This document shows positions 10,348 through 20,909 of a stretch of DNA of 64,000 nt, piece by piece. The translations under genes and the position numbers were made by a program. Where the stretch lies: NCBI GenBank assembly GCA_049999765.1, contig JBNGIQ010008328.1, positions 62,001 to 126,000 on the forward strand, in the 5' to 3' direction. The first letter of the stretch is position 1. Each line of letters starts with the position of its first letter. The DNA is from Phaeoceros laevis. Lineage: Eukaryota; Anthocerotophyta; Anthocerotopsida; Notothyladales. The notes below the pieces were generated by a model. It was not told the DNA's origin. It ran no database searches and worked only from the letters and a program-made list of their open reading frames with translations.

Positions 10348-11854
10348 ATGGCCAGCTTGTGGATTTTGGTCACCCTCTCGGTGCATGCTGCTTGCTTTCT
10401 CTGGAAATTGAGAGAAGTTGCTGTAGAATGTGCTGCAGTTGCACCACCTCTGCCGCTGTTGCCTGTTCCTTCAGCCAGGCAGCTCGCCTTGAGCAGAACG
10501 GAGATGGCTATGTTTCTGCATTTCGGCATGAACACATTTACTGGCCGAGAATTGGGAACTGGAGACGAGGATCCGAGATTGTTTGATCCTGCAAAGCTGG
10601 ACGCCGGGCAATGGGCAAGAGTAGCCAAGGCTGCGGGTTTCAGTCTCCTCATTCTCACGGCCAAGCACCACGACGGTTTCTGTCTTTGGCCCACTCGGTT
10701 TACCGGTCATTCCGTGAGTAGCTCTCCTTGGCGAGGAGGCGCAGGAGATGTGGTGCAGGAGGTTTCTGACGCTGTCAGGAATCAGGGCTTGGGGCTGGGG
10801 CTTTACTTGTCTCCGTGGGACCGCCATGAGACCAGCTACTGGGATGAAGTTGGCTACAACGAGTTCTACCAGGCGCAGCTCCAGGAGCTGCTCAGCGGCT
10901 ATGGTGCCATTGAGGAGATCTGGCTGGACGGTTTCAAGGGGGAGGACAGCCCGGAGCAGCTTTACATGGTCGATAGGTGGACTGCTTCTATGCGACAATG
11001 GCAGCCACAGGCTAACATATTCTCGGATGCTGGTCCGGACATCAGGTGGGTGGGGAATGAGGCCGGGGAGGCAGGATCTACTTGCTGGTCCATGGTGAAT
11101 GGGTCCCGTATCAGCCTGGGGACTTCCGATGTAGCCTACCTGAATGAAGGGGATGTGCATGGAGCGGACTGGGTGCCTCCACAGTGCGACGTTTCCATCC
11201 GGCCTGGCTGGTTCTGGCATACTGGCGAGAAACCGAAGAGCTTGCTGGATGTCTACTTCAATTCCGCGGGAAGGAACTGCCTTCTGCTTTTGAATGTGCC
11301 TCCCAACAGAGACCAGTTGCTAGCTGAGGAGGATGTGATTGCACTGGAGCAATTTGGGGCAGCCATTAATGCCATGTTAGCCGTCAATCTTGCTGCTGGT
11401 GCGAAGGTGACGGCGAGCACATATCGAGGAGCGGATTCCAATGACTCTCGTTTCCGGGCATCACAAATCCTGACAGATGACCTCTCTACCTACTGGGCGC
11501 CAGCACCAGGCCATTCTACAGGATATCTCAATTTGGATTTGGGAGCCTGGATCAGGTTCAACGTTGCAAAGATTCAAGAAGCTGTCTTCTTGGGCCAGCG
11601 TATTATGGCCTCATGCTTGGGAGAAGAATGCCTGGCAAAGTGTCGTCTCTGGGACGACTGTTGGCAACAAGAGACTGCTGAGGTTTCCGGTGGTGCGAGC
11701 AAGGTTTGTCCGTCTTACCATACGTGAATCTCGAGGCTGCCCCCTTGTTGCGTCTTTCGGTTTATATCTAGATTTTTTCACCCAGCAAGCCCTCAACCCT
11801 GTCCACCAGAAAGTAAAATCGTTGAATAGCTCCGGTGAAGCTTGGATGAGATAG
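10348..11854 (+). CDS. FUC1: alpha-L-fucosidase, GH29 type, with a 3' frameshift
   Basis: This intronless gene encodes a secreted glycosidase that removes alpha-linked fucose from glycans. I choose the ATG at 10348, as it gives a hydrophobic signal peptide (MASLWILVTLSVHAACFLW). An in-frame ATG at 10321 is also possible. Hallmarks: MFLHFGMNTFTGRELG, LTAKHHDGFCLWP, GLYLSPWDRHE, EIWLDGFKG with the presumed nucleophile Asp, IFSDAGPDIRW, SIRPGWFWH and GRNCLLLLNVPPN. A discoidin-like C-terminal domain begins near residue 350. The frame holding GQRI ends at 11727. The rest of that domain (TTVGNKRLLRFPVV, ASFGLYLDF) lies in the +1 frame to 11854. The switch falls between about 11600 and 11630. The catalytic domain is intact, so this is either a base-call error or a C-terminally altered gene. 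Confidence 0.88.
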
Positions 11855-12079
11855 CTGTGACAGCAAGCAAGTCAAGACAGATGTTAATATCGAACACCTG
11901 CTAAAGCTACCTATAAGAAATGGAAAGACACATAACTTTGAACTTCTAACAATCACTCAAGAAGAGCATGGAGGGCCCGACACTGCAAATGGCATGGTGT
12001 TTGATCCTTCATTACTATGTTCCAGTGTCATTGAACATGTTCAAGTGCTGCGTCTGAAATTCTTACACATAACAGAACT

Positions 12080-15034
12080 TCAACTACAGACGGATATGCT
12101 GATCAGGGCATGCGCAGTCGCCAACTTGCTGCTGTGCCCACACAGTAGAGCCTCCTCATAATCTGCAATGCCTCGCTGTGCCAATTCAGCGCGGGGTACA
12201 TATAATTCCTCCTTCAATTTGACAAAGATGTCTCGCAGCTTTGCATCAAGAGGCTGTAGTCCCAGATGTTCTCTATCGCCCACTACAAATGTGTGCACGG
12301 TTCCGTTGACACCAGTCCACCAGCTCTGTCCTGGCATTTTCCATGCTTGCATCTGGTATCTCATCTTCTGAATTTCATCCCCCTCTTCCTGCATTTGAGC
12401 AGCCGTGTAGATATTTGACATCATGGAATAGGCAGCAGTATCGTTCTCATCCAACCTAACCGCACATTCAAACGCATGTCTTCCCAAATCCACTCTTCTC
12501 CACTTCTGGCAAGCACCCAAGACACTTCTCCATACCGTACCATCAGGTTGGAAAGGCATCGTTTTAACTACCTCCATGGCCTTGTCTAACTGGCCTGCAC
12601 GGCCAAGCAGATTAACCAATGTATTGTAATGCTCAACAGTTGGTGTGATGCCAAAGTCTTTGCGCATAGAGTCAAAGAAGTCCTGGCCCTTCTCCACCAG
12701 ACCCACATGACTGCATGCAGTGAGAACACTTAAAAATGTGATACTGTTTGGCTGCACGCTTTCCTTCCTCATTCTCTGCATAAAGCTGAAGACATGTCCA
12801 CTCTCGCCTTGGCAGGCATATCCTGCAATCAATGCATTCCATGTCACAATGTCCTTCTTGGGCAATGCATCAAAGACCTTCCTGGCATCAGCCATGCTCC
12901 CACATTTACTGTACATGTCAACGAGAGCACTAGCCACAAATGGATCAGAAACCTCCAATCCATGCCTGGAAATCAAACCATGGACTTCCTTTCCCTTCTC
13001 CAGTCCTGCCACACTACCACAAGCTTGCAGTAGGCAGACAAAGGTAACAGAATCAGCCATGACTTCCAGTTGCATACTTTTGTAAAGCTCAAGGGCCTCA
13101 TGACCCAGCCCATGCTGAGCGTATCCCGCAATCATTGCATTCCATGTCACAACATTTTTGCTTGGCATGTTATCAAATACTCTACGTGAGTCTTCTAAGC
13201 TTCCACATTTTGCATACATATCCACCAGGCCGGTGCCAACAACCAAATCAGCATCTAATCCTCTTCCGATAATTTCTGCATGAAGTTCCTTCCCCTGATT
13301 CAGAGCTTTGACATTGGCACATGCTTGCAGAAGGCACGCAAAAGTAACTGCATCAGCTGGAGCAACGCCCTCCAGCTGCATACTTCCATAAAGATCAAGT
13401 GCTTCTTGACCAAGCTTATGCTGAGCATATCCTGCAATCATGGCATTCCATGTTGCCACATCCCTGCTTGGCAAATTTTCAAACACTCTGCGTGCATCCT
13501 CCAAGCTTCCGCATTTCGCATACATGTTAATTAGGCAATTGCTAACAACTGCATTGTTTTCCAGTCCACTTTCCCGAATCTGTGCATGGATCTTCTTCCC
13601 CTGGTGCAAAGCTCCAATGCTGGCACATGCTTGCAGAAGGCCTACAAATGTCACAGAATCAGCTGGAGTCATGCCCTCGAACTGCATGCTGTCATAAAGA
13701 TCAAGGGCTTCCTGACCAAGCCCTTGCTGAGAATATCCTGCTATCATCGAATTCCACGTCACCACATCCCTGTGTGCCAGACTGTCAAACACCTTGCGTG
13801 CTTCCTTCAGGCTCCCACACTTTGCATACATACTCACAAGGCAATTGCCTACAACTACGTCAGCCTGTATTCCTCTCTCCAAAATTCTTGCATGTAGCTG
13901 CTTCCCTTGACGGAGAGCTCCCACACTGGCACATGCTTGGAGAAGGGATACAAACGTTACATGATTTGCTGTGGTGATGCCCTCCTTTTGCATGCATTCG
14001 TAAAGATTAAGCGCCTCTTGACCAAACCCATGCTGAGCATATCCTGTGATCATAGCATTCCACGCCACCACATCTCTGCTTTCCAACTGATCAAACACCT
14101 GACGGGCATCCTTCAAGCTCCCACATTTGGCATACATGTCGACCAGGGAGGTGCAAACAAACAAGTTGGGCTGATGTCCTGACGCCAAAATGTCAGTATG
14201 GATCTGCCGCCCCACAGACAGATCTTCTGCAGTGGTACACGCTTTAAGGGCTGCCACAAATACATGGTCATTAGGCTTCTTAGCAGACTCCCGCATCTGT
14301 TTATACAACTTTATACCCTGGGTGGGTTGTCCATGGCGAGCATGTGCCAAAATGATGGAAGACCACATGTAACGGTTTGGTGCGGCCACCTTGGAAAAGA
14401 CCTCAGTTGCTTCCTCCAACTTCCCATGCGAAGCATACATACAAATCATGTGGTTGGCCAGAAGTGTGTTTGACTCCAGCCCACTTTTGACAACAAGAGC
14501 ATGAAGGCGCCTCCCAAGAACCAGATCTTTCTGAGCAATGCACTTTTTAAGAACATTATAGAAAACGGTGTCGTTCGTATAAGACCCATCCTGCACCAGG
14601 AGTTCCAAGTTCTGGACAGCCTCAGCGAGCTCGCCCTCCTCAATCTGTGGTCTCCTAGACCGACGCTGTATATCGTCGTCATACTTTGCCACCCTGCAAT
14701 GCTGACAAAACTGTCAAAACTTCAGAGCAAAAGAACTTGTAAGTACTGTTCAACCGTATTTAGCATTTCCCAAGCATATGGAGACGACAGGTTCATAAAT
14801 CCTATGTACTGTTACGAGAAAACTGTACCTCCTTGACTGCTGCTTCTGTTCAAGTCGCAAAACATGCTGGTAGCATGGTCGGCATGGGTTGAAGCATTGC
14901 GGTGACAGCAGATGTTCCTCTTCAAATGCATCTCGTGAAACAAGCCACAGGAAATCCCCAATTCTGCTGTGTCTGTAGTCAAGACGCATGCCACTGATAT
15001 GCGCTGTTGCCCTCATTAAGTGACCAGTGACCAT
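12080..15034 (-). CDS. PLS-class PPR protein (WW-type PG box, DYW cut short)
   Basis: The exon at 14693-12080 joins in phase to an upstream exon 15034-14829 (donor GTACAG, acceptor TTGCAG), giving 939 residues. The upstream exon supplies the ATG and an Arg-rich N terminus that could be an organelle transit peptide. Without it the frame opens only at a GTG. About six P-L-S repeat triplets of about 100 residues follow, many nearly identical (LVDMYAKCGSL, TWNAMIAGYAQH). E1/E2 motifs and a PG box MPGQSWWTGVNG come next. The protein ends soon after LCGHSSKLA, where canonical DYW has HSEKLA. The catalytic Glu is replaced by Ser and the CxxC zinc motif is absent, so it cannot deaminate by itself. 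It probably binds organelle RNA and recruits an enzyme. Confidence 0.9.
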
Positions 15035-15504
15035 ACTCCCTTCGCGATTTCATCTTACATCCAAGATGTTACCGATAATTTCGAGGGATGGCTACCCTGA
15101 AACTTCGTCAGCCATGAGACATCATTGAATCAGCGTCCCCAGCCACCGACCTTGTTATAGCTCCCAGCGTCGACGTTGGTAACGATCTGATTTACTGGAA
15201 ATCGATTCTTTTTCATTCCACTAGAGCAACGGGGACAAGGGACCCGAGTCGCCTAAAGTAGTTTTCCTGCACCGATCCAGCGAAGCATGATAGCGGCTCA
15301 AAACAGACCCGCCACCTTGACCAATCTGACGCAGCGCCTCTCGCAGGCTCGCCTGTACGCCTGGCTGCCAGGCTGTGATGCAGTAGTCCCATCCCTGACC
15401 AGGCCGCATTGCAATGCCAACCTCCCAGCCCGTCTGTGTCGCCTCTAGTAGTCAGAAAGACCTATCCTTGGGAACCTCTTCTGCCAGGCACGTCGCGTCG
15501 CATA

Positions 15505-17130
15505 ATGCCAACCGGAGACAAAAAAGGCAAAGGAGAGAAAGGGGAGAAGGAGAAGAAGGGCGGGGAGAAGGAGAAGAAAGGAAAGGACGACAAGAGCAAG
15601 AAAGGCAAGAAAGGTGCAAAGGAGCCAGAGCCGGAGCCACAGGTCAAGCCAGAGGAGGAAGACCCTTACCACCCAAACAGATTCAAGTACAACTCGGATT
15701 TCACTGCCGAACAGTTGAACGCTTTCTACGAGCAGACCACAAACCTGACAGAAGCCGCAACGTGAGAGAGGATGTCTGTTGTCTCGAAGTTGCTATTTTT
15801 AAGATAATTGAATGAGGAGCAAGGAGTTGGGTGGTCGTTTTGTTCACCATAAAGGACCCGATTTCTCGCAGATTTATGGCCGGAGTGCTCGGATTTGAAG
15901 AGTATACAGTGAACTCACGGCAGGCCATCTTTGTGGACTACTGTCTGGGAATCTTGATGTAGGGTTTCATGGCTTAACAGCAAGGATGCTAGCAAGGTCG
16001 TCTCCATGTCCTGAGTGTCATGGCGCCTTGTCATGCTCAGGTTTGCAAAGGAGGCAGGATTCACTTCGGATCAATGCCTGCTTCTATACAAGATAGGTTT
16101 GGAGCTCATGCACATACTGACAGGTCAGGCTCTGCTTCCTCTTTGTTTGTGACGGTGCGAGAGATATTTTACCTGGAAGAATCAATGTGTAGTGTACTAA
16201 AAGAGAATGATCATTCAGGAGGAGGTGTATTTGCCGAGGCTGAGAAATTTTTTAAAGAGAGATTTTTTTTTCTCAGTGTGAAGGAGTACGGCAAGGATAT
16301 CTTGCTACCATTGTCCACAGCAGACATTAAGAAGATAACCCAGTTCTTCACAACAACGTGAGCTTGTGCTTTTATACCATGGCTGAGGAATTATGATTGC
16401 GACAGAGAATGTTCACTGGGGGATGCACCTCTTGCAGGTTCTTTCAGCACTTCTCTCTCTATCGTTACAGTTTTCTCAAAGAGCCAGTTGTGATAACCAA
16501 GGAGCAGAAAGTAACAGTTCAGACTGCCAAGACACTGCCCCTGAATGACGCATTCACTGCCGAGGAGTTGGAACTTATACAGGTATATGATCAACATCAG
16601 ACGTAGGATTTGGGTACCCTTCCTCTTCAAGTGGAAGGGAAAGCTCAGCTGAATCATTGTGATTTTACCTTCAGATAAGGGAGGAGGCAATTAAGGCTGC
16701 AGCGGAGCAGCAGAAAAGATGGGCCGAGTTGGCAGCGGCGAAAGCAGCAGCTGATGCACTCGCTGCGGCAGAGGGAGCTCGACAGCTCCTAGACAGCAAG
16801 CGGAAGCCTCAGAGTCTTGAAGAAGCGATAGAATTTGCTGTGCGTGAGAAGGTCGCGGAGTCTAAAAAACTTTTAAAGGCGGAATACAGAGAACGTGAAG
16901 TCGCTCTAATCAGTAAAGTAACCAATCTAGATGTGAACGCAATCAGATCCTCCTTGGCCAAGGAAGCAAATTCCCCACCATCCAAGTCAGTGGGAAGCCC
17001 GGGCTCGTCCAAGGCTCCTTCCTCACCACCACCGAAGACACCAGCCTCACCAAAGTCACCAGCCTCGCCGAAGTCACCGGCTTCACCCAAGTCCGCAGCT
17101 TCTCCAAAGACTGGTTCATCCAAGAAATGA
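15505..17130 (+). CDS. CFAP119/CCDC189-like cilium-associated protein
   Basis: Six exons join in phase: 15505-15761, 15872-15958, 16041-16096, 16219-16357, 16438-16582 and 16675-17130, for 379 residues. The N terminus is a lysine/glutamate low-complexity run (KGEKGEKEKKGG). A central helical domain ends KKITQFFTTTFFQHFSLYRY followed by SFLKEP, which resembles the CCDC189/CFAP119 domain (in animals KITEYVLNTYFRHFKLYKY). That protein belongs to the central-pair C1a projection of motile cilia. A helical alanine-rich part and a tail of ASPKSP repeats follow. The assignment rests on remembered similarity of this one domain. If right, the plant makes flagellated sperm, and the gene should be expressed in antheridia. 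Confidence 0.65.
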
Positions 17131-19589
17131 AAGAGTGGCCTACTTGGAGGCTCTGGTTGAATTTGTGTACTTGCCTGCTCAATGTAGCATTTGCAGTTAT
17201 CAGGCGGCGGAGCCCACAGGTCATGGATGAGCGTAAGGACGTTCCTAGGCAACAGTGCAACCTGTAAAAATGGCAGTTGGATTATCAGGTGGCAGCAAAC
17301 AAGCATCACCACCTCAATGAACTTCACCCTGCAAGCACTGCAGAGAAGATGTCTGTCACGTTTACGAAACCGTACCCAACTTCAAGCTCCGGCAAAGGTA
17401 AAAGCAGCTCAGACAGGAGGCAACAGGTGGATCTGTAGGCTGCAAGTAGCAGAGAACTCCCCATGCTCCTGCTTTCACATCACTGTTGCGGACAACCCAC
17501 TTGGCGTAGAGTCGATGCTTTTACGCCTATTTTCAACGTAACCGGGGGGAATGCCGGCTCAACGGTTAGCAAATGCCGAATAGGACCGTTTCTTTTTTGT
17601 TCCTTCTCACGCAATTTTCCCTCGCATGCATTTAAATTTTTGTCCAAGGCGCGGAACTGCAAAGGGATATTCCGCAGCCTTATCCGGCCCCGCGCCTAAC
17701 CGGTCTCACGGCCTATCCGACCGGCCGTCGGTCTCTCCAGTGGACCCTACCTACCCTTGCTGACTCACCTGACCTGAACCATTTGCTGTCTAGTGGCCAG
17801 CATATGGCATGGCCTTGAGCTTCTTTTTGGACTCCCATGCCATGGTCTTGAAATCCCTCGTGAACAGGACAGTAAGAAATTGCTACTTCATTCTGTAATG
17901 TTCATTCATGACTGCCTTGCTCTTGTCCAGGCTTCTTGCTCATTTCTGGTGATTTTCTTGTCCTTTCTGGTGAGGTCCTTTGTATATTGGTAGTGAAGAG
18001 TATCGCATGGCCTGGCAGCAGGTTTGCTACCGATGTTTTTTACATTGACTTGGACCAAGGACAAGGTTGGGTACGAGGTCGACCTCATGGCCAACTAACA
18101 TTCTCGGCTGACTAGTAGGTCCATTTGGCTTCAGGACTCACTGGTTTTCAAGAATCGTTGGAAATCTGAGTTTCCTCAGTAACCACCTCTGAAGGTGCTT
18201 CTCCCCGGGTGTCCCACATGCTGGAGGCTGCCAACTTACAGTTGACAATCTGCATACCTATGATCTACATATGATATGTTGTATCGGCTGTGATCAAGGA
18301 CGATGGGAGGACGAGGTTGAGACATCCATTGCACATAAGAAGTACTTCTCGAACCGGAGTTCTAAGGTAAGATCCTTGCAACTGTGAGCCCAATATTAAT
18401 GATGTTGAAGGTGAGGATGGAGAGGGGGATCAGCCTGGTCTGGAAGATGGAGATTGGTGCGCAGCCCGGGCTTGATGTCCCGAATGAGTATGACAAAGTG
18501 TCCATGAAGGCGCTTGCCCTTTTTTTATTTGAACAGGAGAGGCAGCTTTGGCAGATTGGAGGACTGACATGTTAGGGGCAACTCTCTGGTCTCGGATGCC
18601 CAGATGAATGCATGTGGTCTCACGCAAAATGTTTGATGCTAGGCTTGTTGTGAGCACTTCTTAAGAGGACTTGCAAGCAGGTGGAGACTAGAAATGCAGG
18701 TCCACATATATTATTTATTCGAGGGACATCCACGACAATCTGCCACCCTAAAGCACAGGCAAGAAGGTGATGTGGGATGTGGTGCGAGTGATTCAGTTCT
18801 GGAAGAGGGGTGCAGTTCTACAGTGGCCTAGTTTTTTCTGATGCAATGACACGCCTGCTGGAAAATGGATTCATGTCATGGAACTCCCGACCAACTTTAC
18901 TCTGAACTGATGTTTCTGCAGCCTTGTTTCACAATGAGCTGGCTGTCTTTTTTTTTTTGTCTGAGGAAGAAAATTGTCGACAATTGTTTTGACTCCTGCG
19001 TGACAATCCCACTTTTGAAAGGAGCTCCTTTCCAGCTGACATTGATTACCCGTTATCCATATAAATGACCCAAGCAAGGGGGGCCAAAGCAACACTTGCT
19101 GCTTCAGCAGAAGGTCTGTGACTCATTTATATATGGCTGAAGCACTTTTTTTTATTTTTTCATTGCTCGATTACCAACCTGTGATGCATCTAAGGTTAGG
19201 GAAGCACGACAGTCACAGTGTCTTTCGCATACATGTCCACCGGCCGTTGGAAGCTATGGTTCTAATTCTTTCATCATTCGGTTGCAGGTTCTGCTCACTG
19301 CTCTGCAGAAAGGAAGGTGACTATAACAGACGCAACACAAACGGCGTCCAACAGTTGGGAGCTCTTGTTGCAGGTGATCTTGCTACCAGGCTGGCACCTG
19401 CACTACTAGTCTCAGGGGATTACGCCTCACCAAAACTTGTTTGATTTGTGCCTTAAAGTGGTATCTGCATAGCAGGTCATCTGAGCTAACAATCATGTGC
19501 TCTCTTGGTTGATACTGCTACTTCCTGTAAATATTCCGACATTAAATAGAAATGCTGCTGAATAAATTTCAGGTTTATATTTCAAATCT
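17131..19589. other. 2.4 kb with no recognisable gene
   Basis: Only short reading frames are present, none with a protein signature I can name. Poly-T and poly-A runs are scattered. It may contain decayed transposon sequence or the 3' LTR of the neighbouring retroelement, but I cannot delimit one. Confidence 0.45.
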
Positions 19590-19638
19590 TTACAGAGGAG
19601 GTCCCATTGTTGGCTGAATTTCAAGCTTGGAATTCATT

Positions 19639-20031
19639 CTACGCAATATGAGCCCAGGAGGCGAGTCTCCACGTGGCGGACCAGCTAGGTTCGGGGATGT
19701 GGTGGGCCACCCACGTAGCTGACTCCTTGTTAGGCAAAGCCACCAGCTCAATCCACTTGCTGAAATGTTCAATCATGACCATGATATACACATTCCCTCT
19801 CGCAGTCTTGGGTAATTCACCAGCCAGATCGCAGCTCCACCGATAAAACAGACCTTGAATGGGAAGAGGATGCAACACCGGCTGCTTGGCTGTAAAATGG
19901 GCTCGAATCCTATCGCACTGTTCACACCGCGCAATAACATCCCGAACTTGTAAGTACATACCAGTCCAGAAAAAGTGCGGTAAAAGAAAACTATAAGTCC
20001 TTTTCACACCGAAAATGTCCCATGTCATCAT
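19639..20031 (-). pseudogene. retroelement integrase, N-terminal part
   Basis: The frame shows the end of the integrase zinc-binding domain (GVKRTYSFLLPHFFWTGMY, then RCEQCDRIRAH) and the start of the catalytic core (WSCDLAGELPKTARGN, MIEHFSKWIELVALP), with the first catalytic Asp in the CDLAG segment. The frame then runs into unrelated sequence. The second Asp and the Glu of the D,D-35-E triad are missing, so it is inactive. Confidence 0.85.
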
Positions 20032-20038
20032 GCACCCT

Positions 20039-20900
20039 CTAGATTAAGGCTCGCCGCTCATAAGGTGGTGGCACTACGCGCTCTCCAGCTGCCAATAACC
20101 TGACCAGGTGGTCCTTACGCCAAGCATAGCGTTTGGACCGATGTGCAATTCGGTCCCTCTCCATGTGGCTCAGCCCGGCTGGTAGCTGCTGCGTGCGAAG
20201 GTATGCCAAACACGCACTATCTTCCCAGATATCCCGTGTTGCAGCACCATTGGGTTGCACCACCGCCGTGTTCACCAGCATGGACAAGAATGCTGCAACA
20301 CCCCACTGACCTGCAGAGTCCTCCATGTCAAAGTCTTGACGGGCAGCACTAGCATCCACTGAAGAAGGGGCAGGACTACGAGACAAAGCATCAGCATTTT
20401 GATGTGTGATTCCGGGCTGGTGAATGATATCCATGTCATACTCCTGCAGTAGCAGCGCCCACCTAGCCAGCTTGCCACTTAACTTGTCATTGGTCATCAG
20501 CCAATGCAAGGGCTGGTGGTCAGTATAGATGCTGAAGCGCCTACCATACAAATACGGCCTGAAATGAATGACTGACCAAACAACAGCTAGGCACTCGCCT
20601 TCATAAGAGGAATAGTTAGATTCCGCCCTGTTGTTGCTGCGAGATGCATATGCTATCACTTGTTCCGTACCTCCATCATCCAGCTGAGCTAGAACAGCAC
20701 CTATGCCAATGCAGTCCGTGTGCAAGATGAATGGTTTGTTGAAATCAGGTCGTCGCATGACTGGCATTTCCATGAGCTTGCTCTTGAGAGATTCAAAAGC
20801 CTATTGACATGACTCCGTCCAACTCCACACACAATCCTTCTTTAGTAGATCATACAAAGGCCTAGCCAGTTTACTGAATTCTTGCACATACGTTCGTTAG
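20039..20900 (-). pseudogene. retroelement RNase H domain and linker
   Basis: The open part at 20773-20039 encodes an RNase H of the Ty3/gypsy RT. Acidic residues are visible in FILHTDCIGIGAV, YEGECLAVVWSV and YTDHQPLHWL, followed by the typical end GITHQNADALSRSP. The linker upstream (FSKLARPLYDLLKKD region) is separated by a TAG stop near 20800 and a frameshift near 20.93 kb. The enzyme would degrade the RNA strand of the replication hybrid. Confidence 0.88.
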
Positions 20901-20909
20901 TAATTAGTT

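Noticed and set aside
12168-14836. Plus-strand frames of 60-131 codons opposite the PPR gene
   Set aside because: They repeat with the PPR period and are antisense shadows of the repeats.
20796-20804. In-frame TAG between RT and RNase H as programmed readthrough
   Set aside because: Nearby frameshifts and a truncated integrase show decay, which explains the stop more simply.
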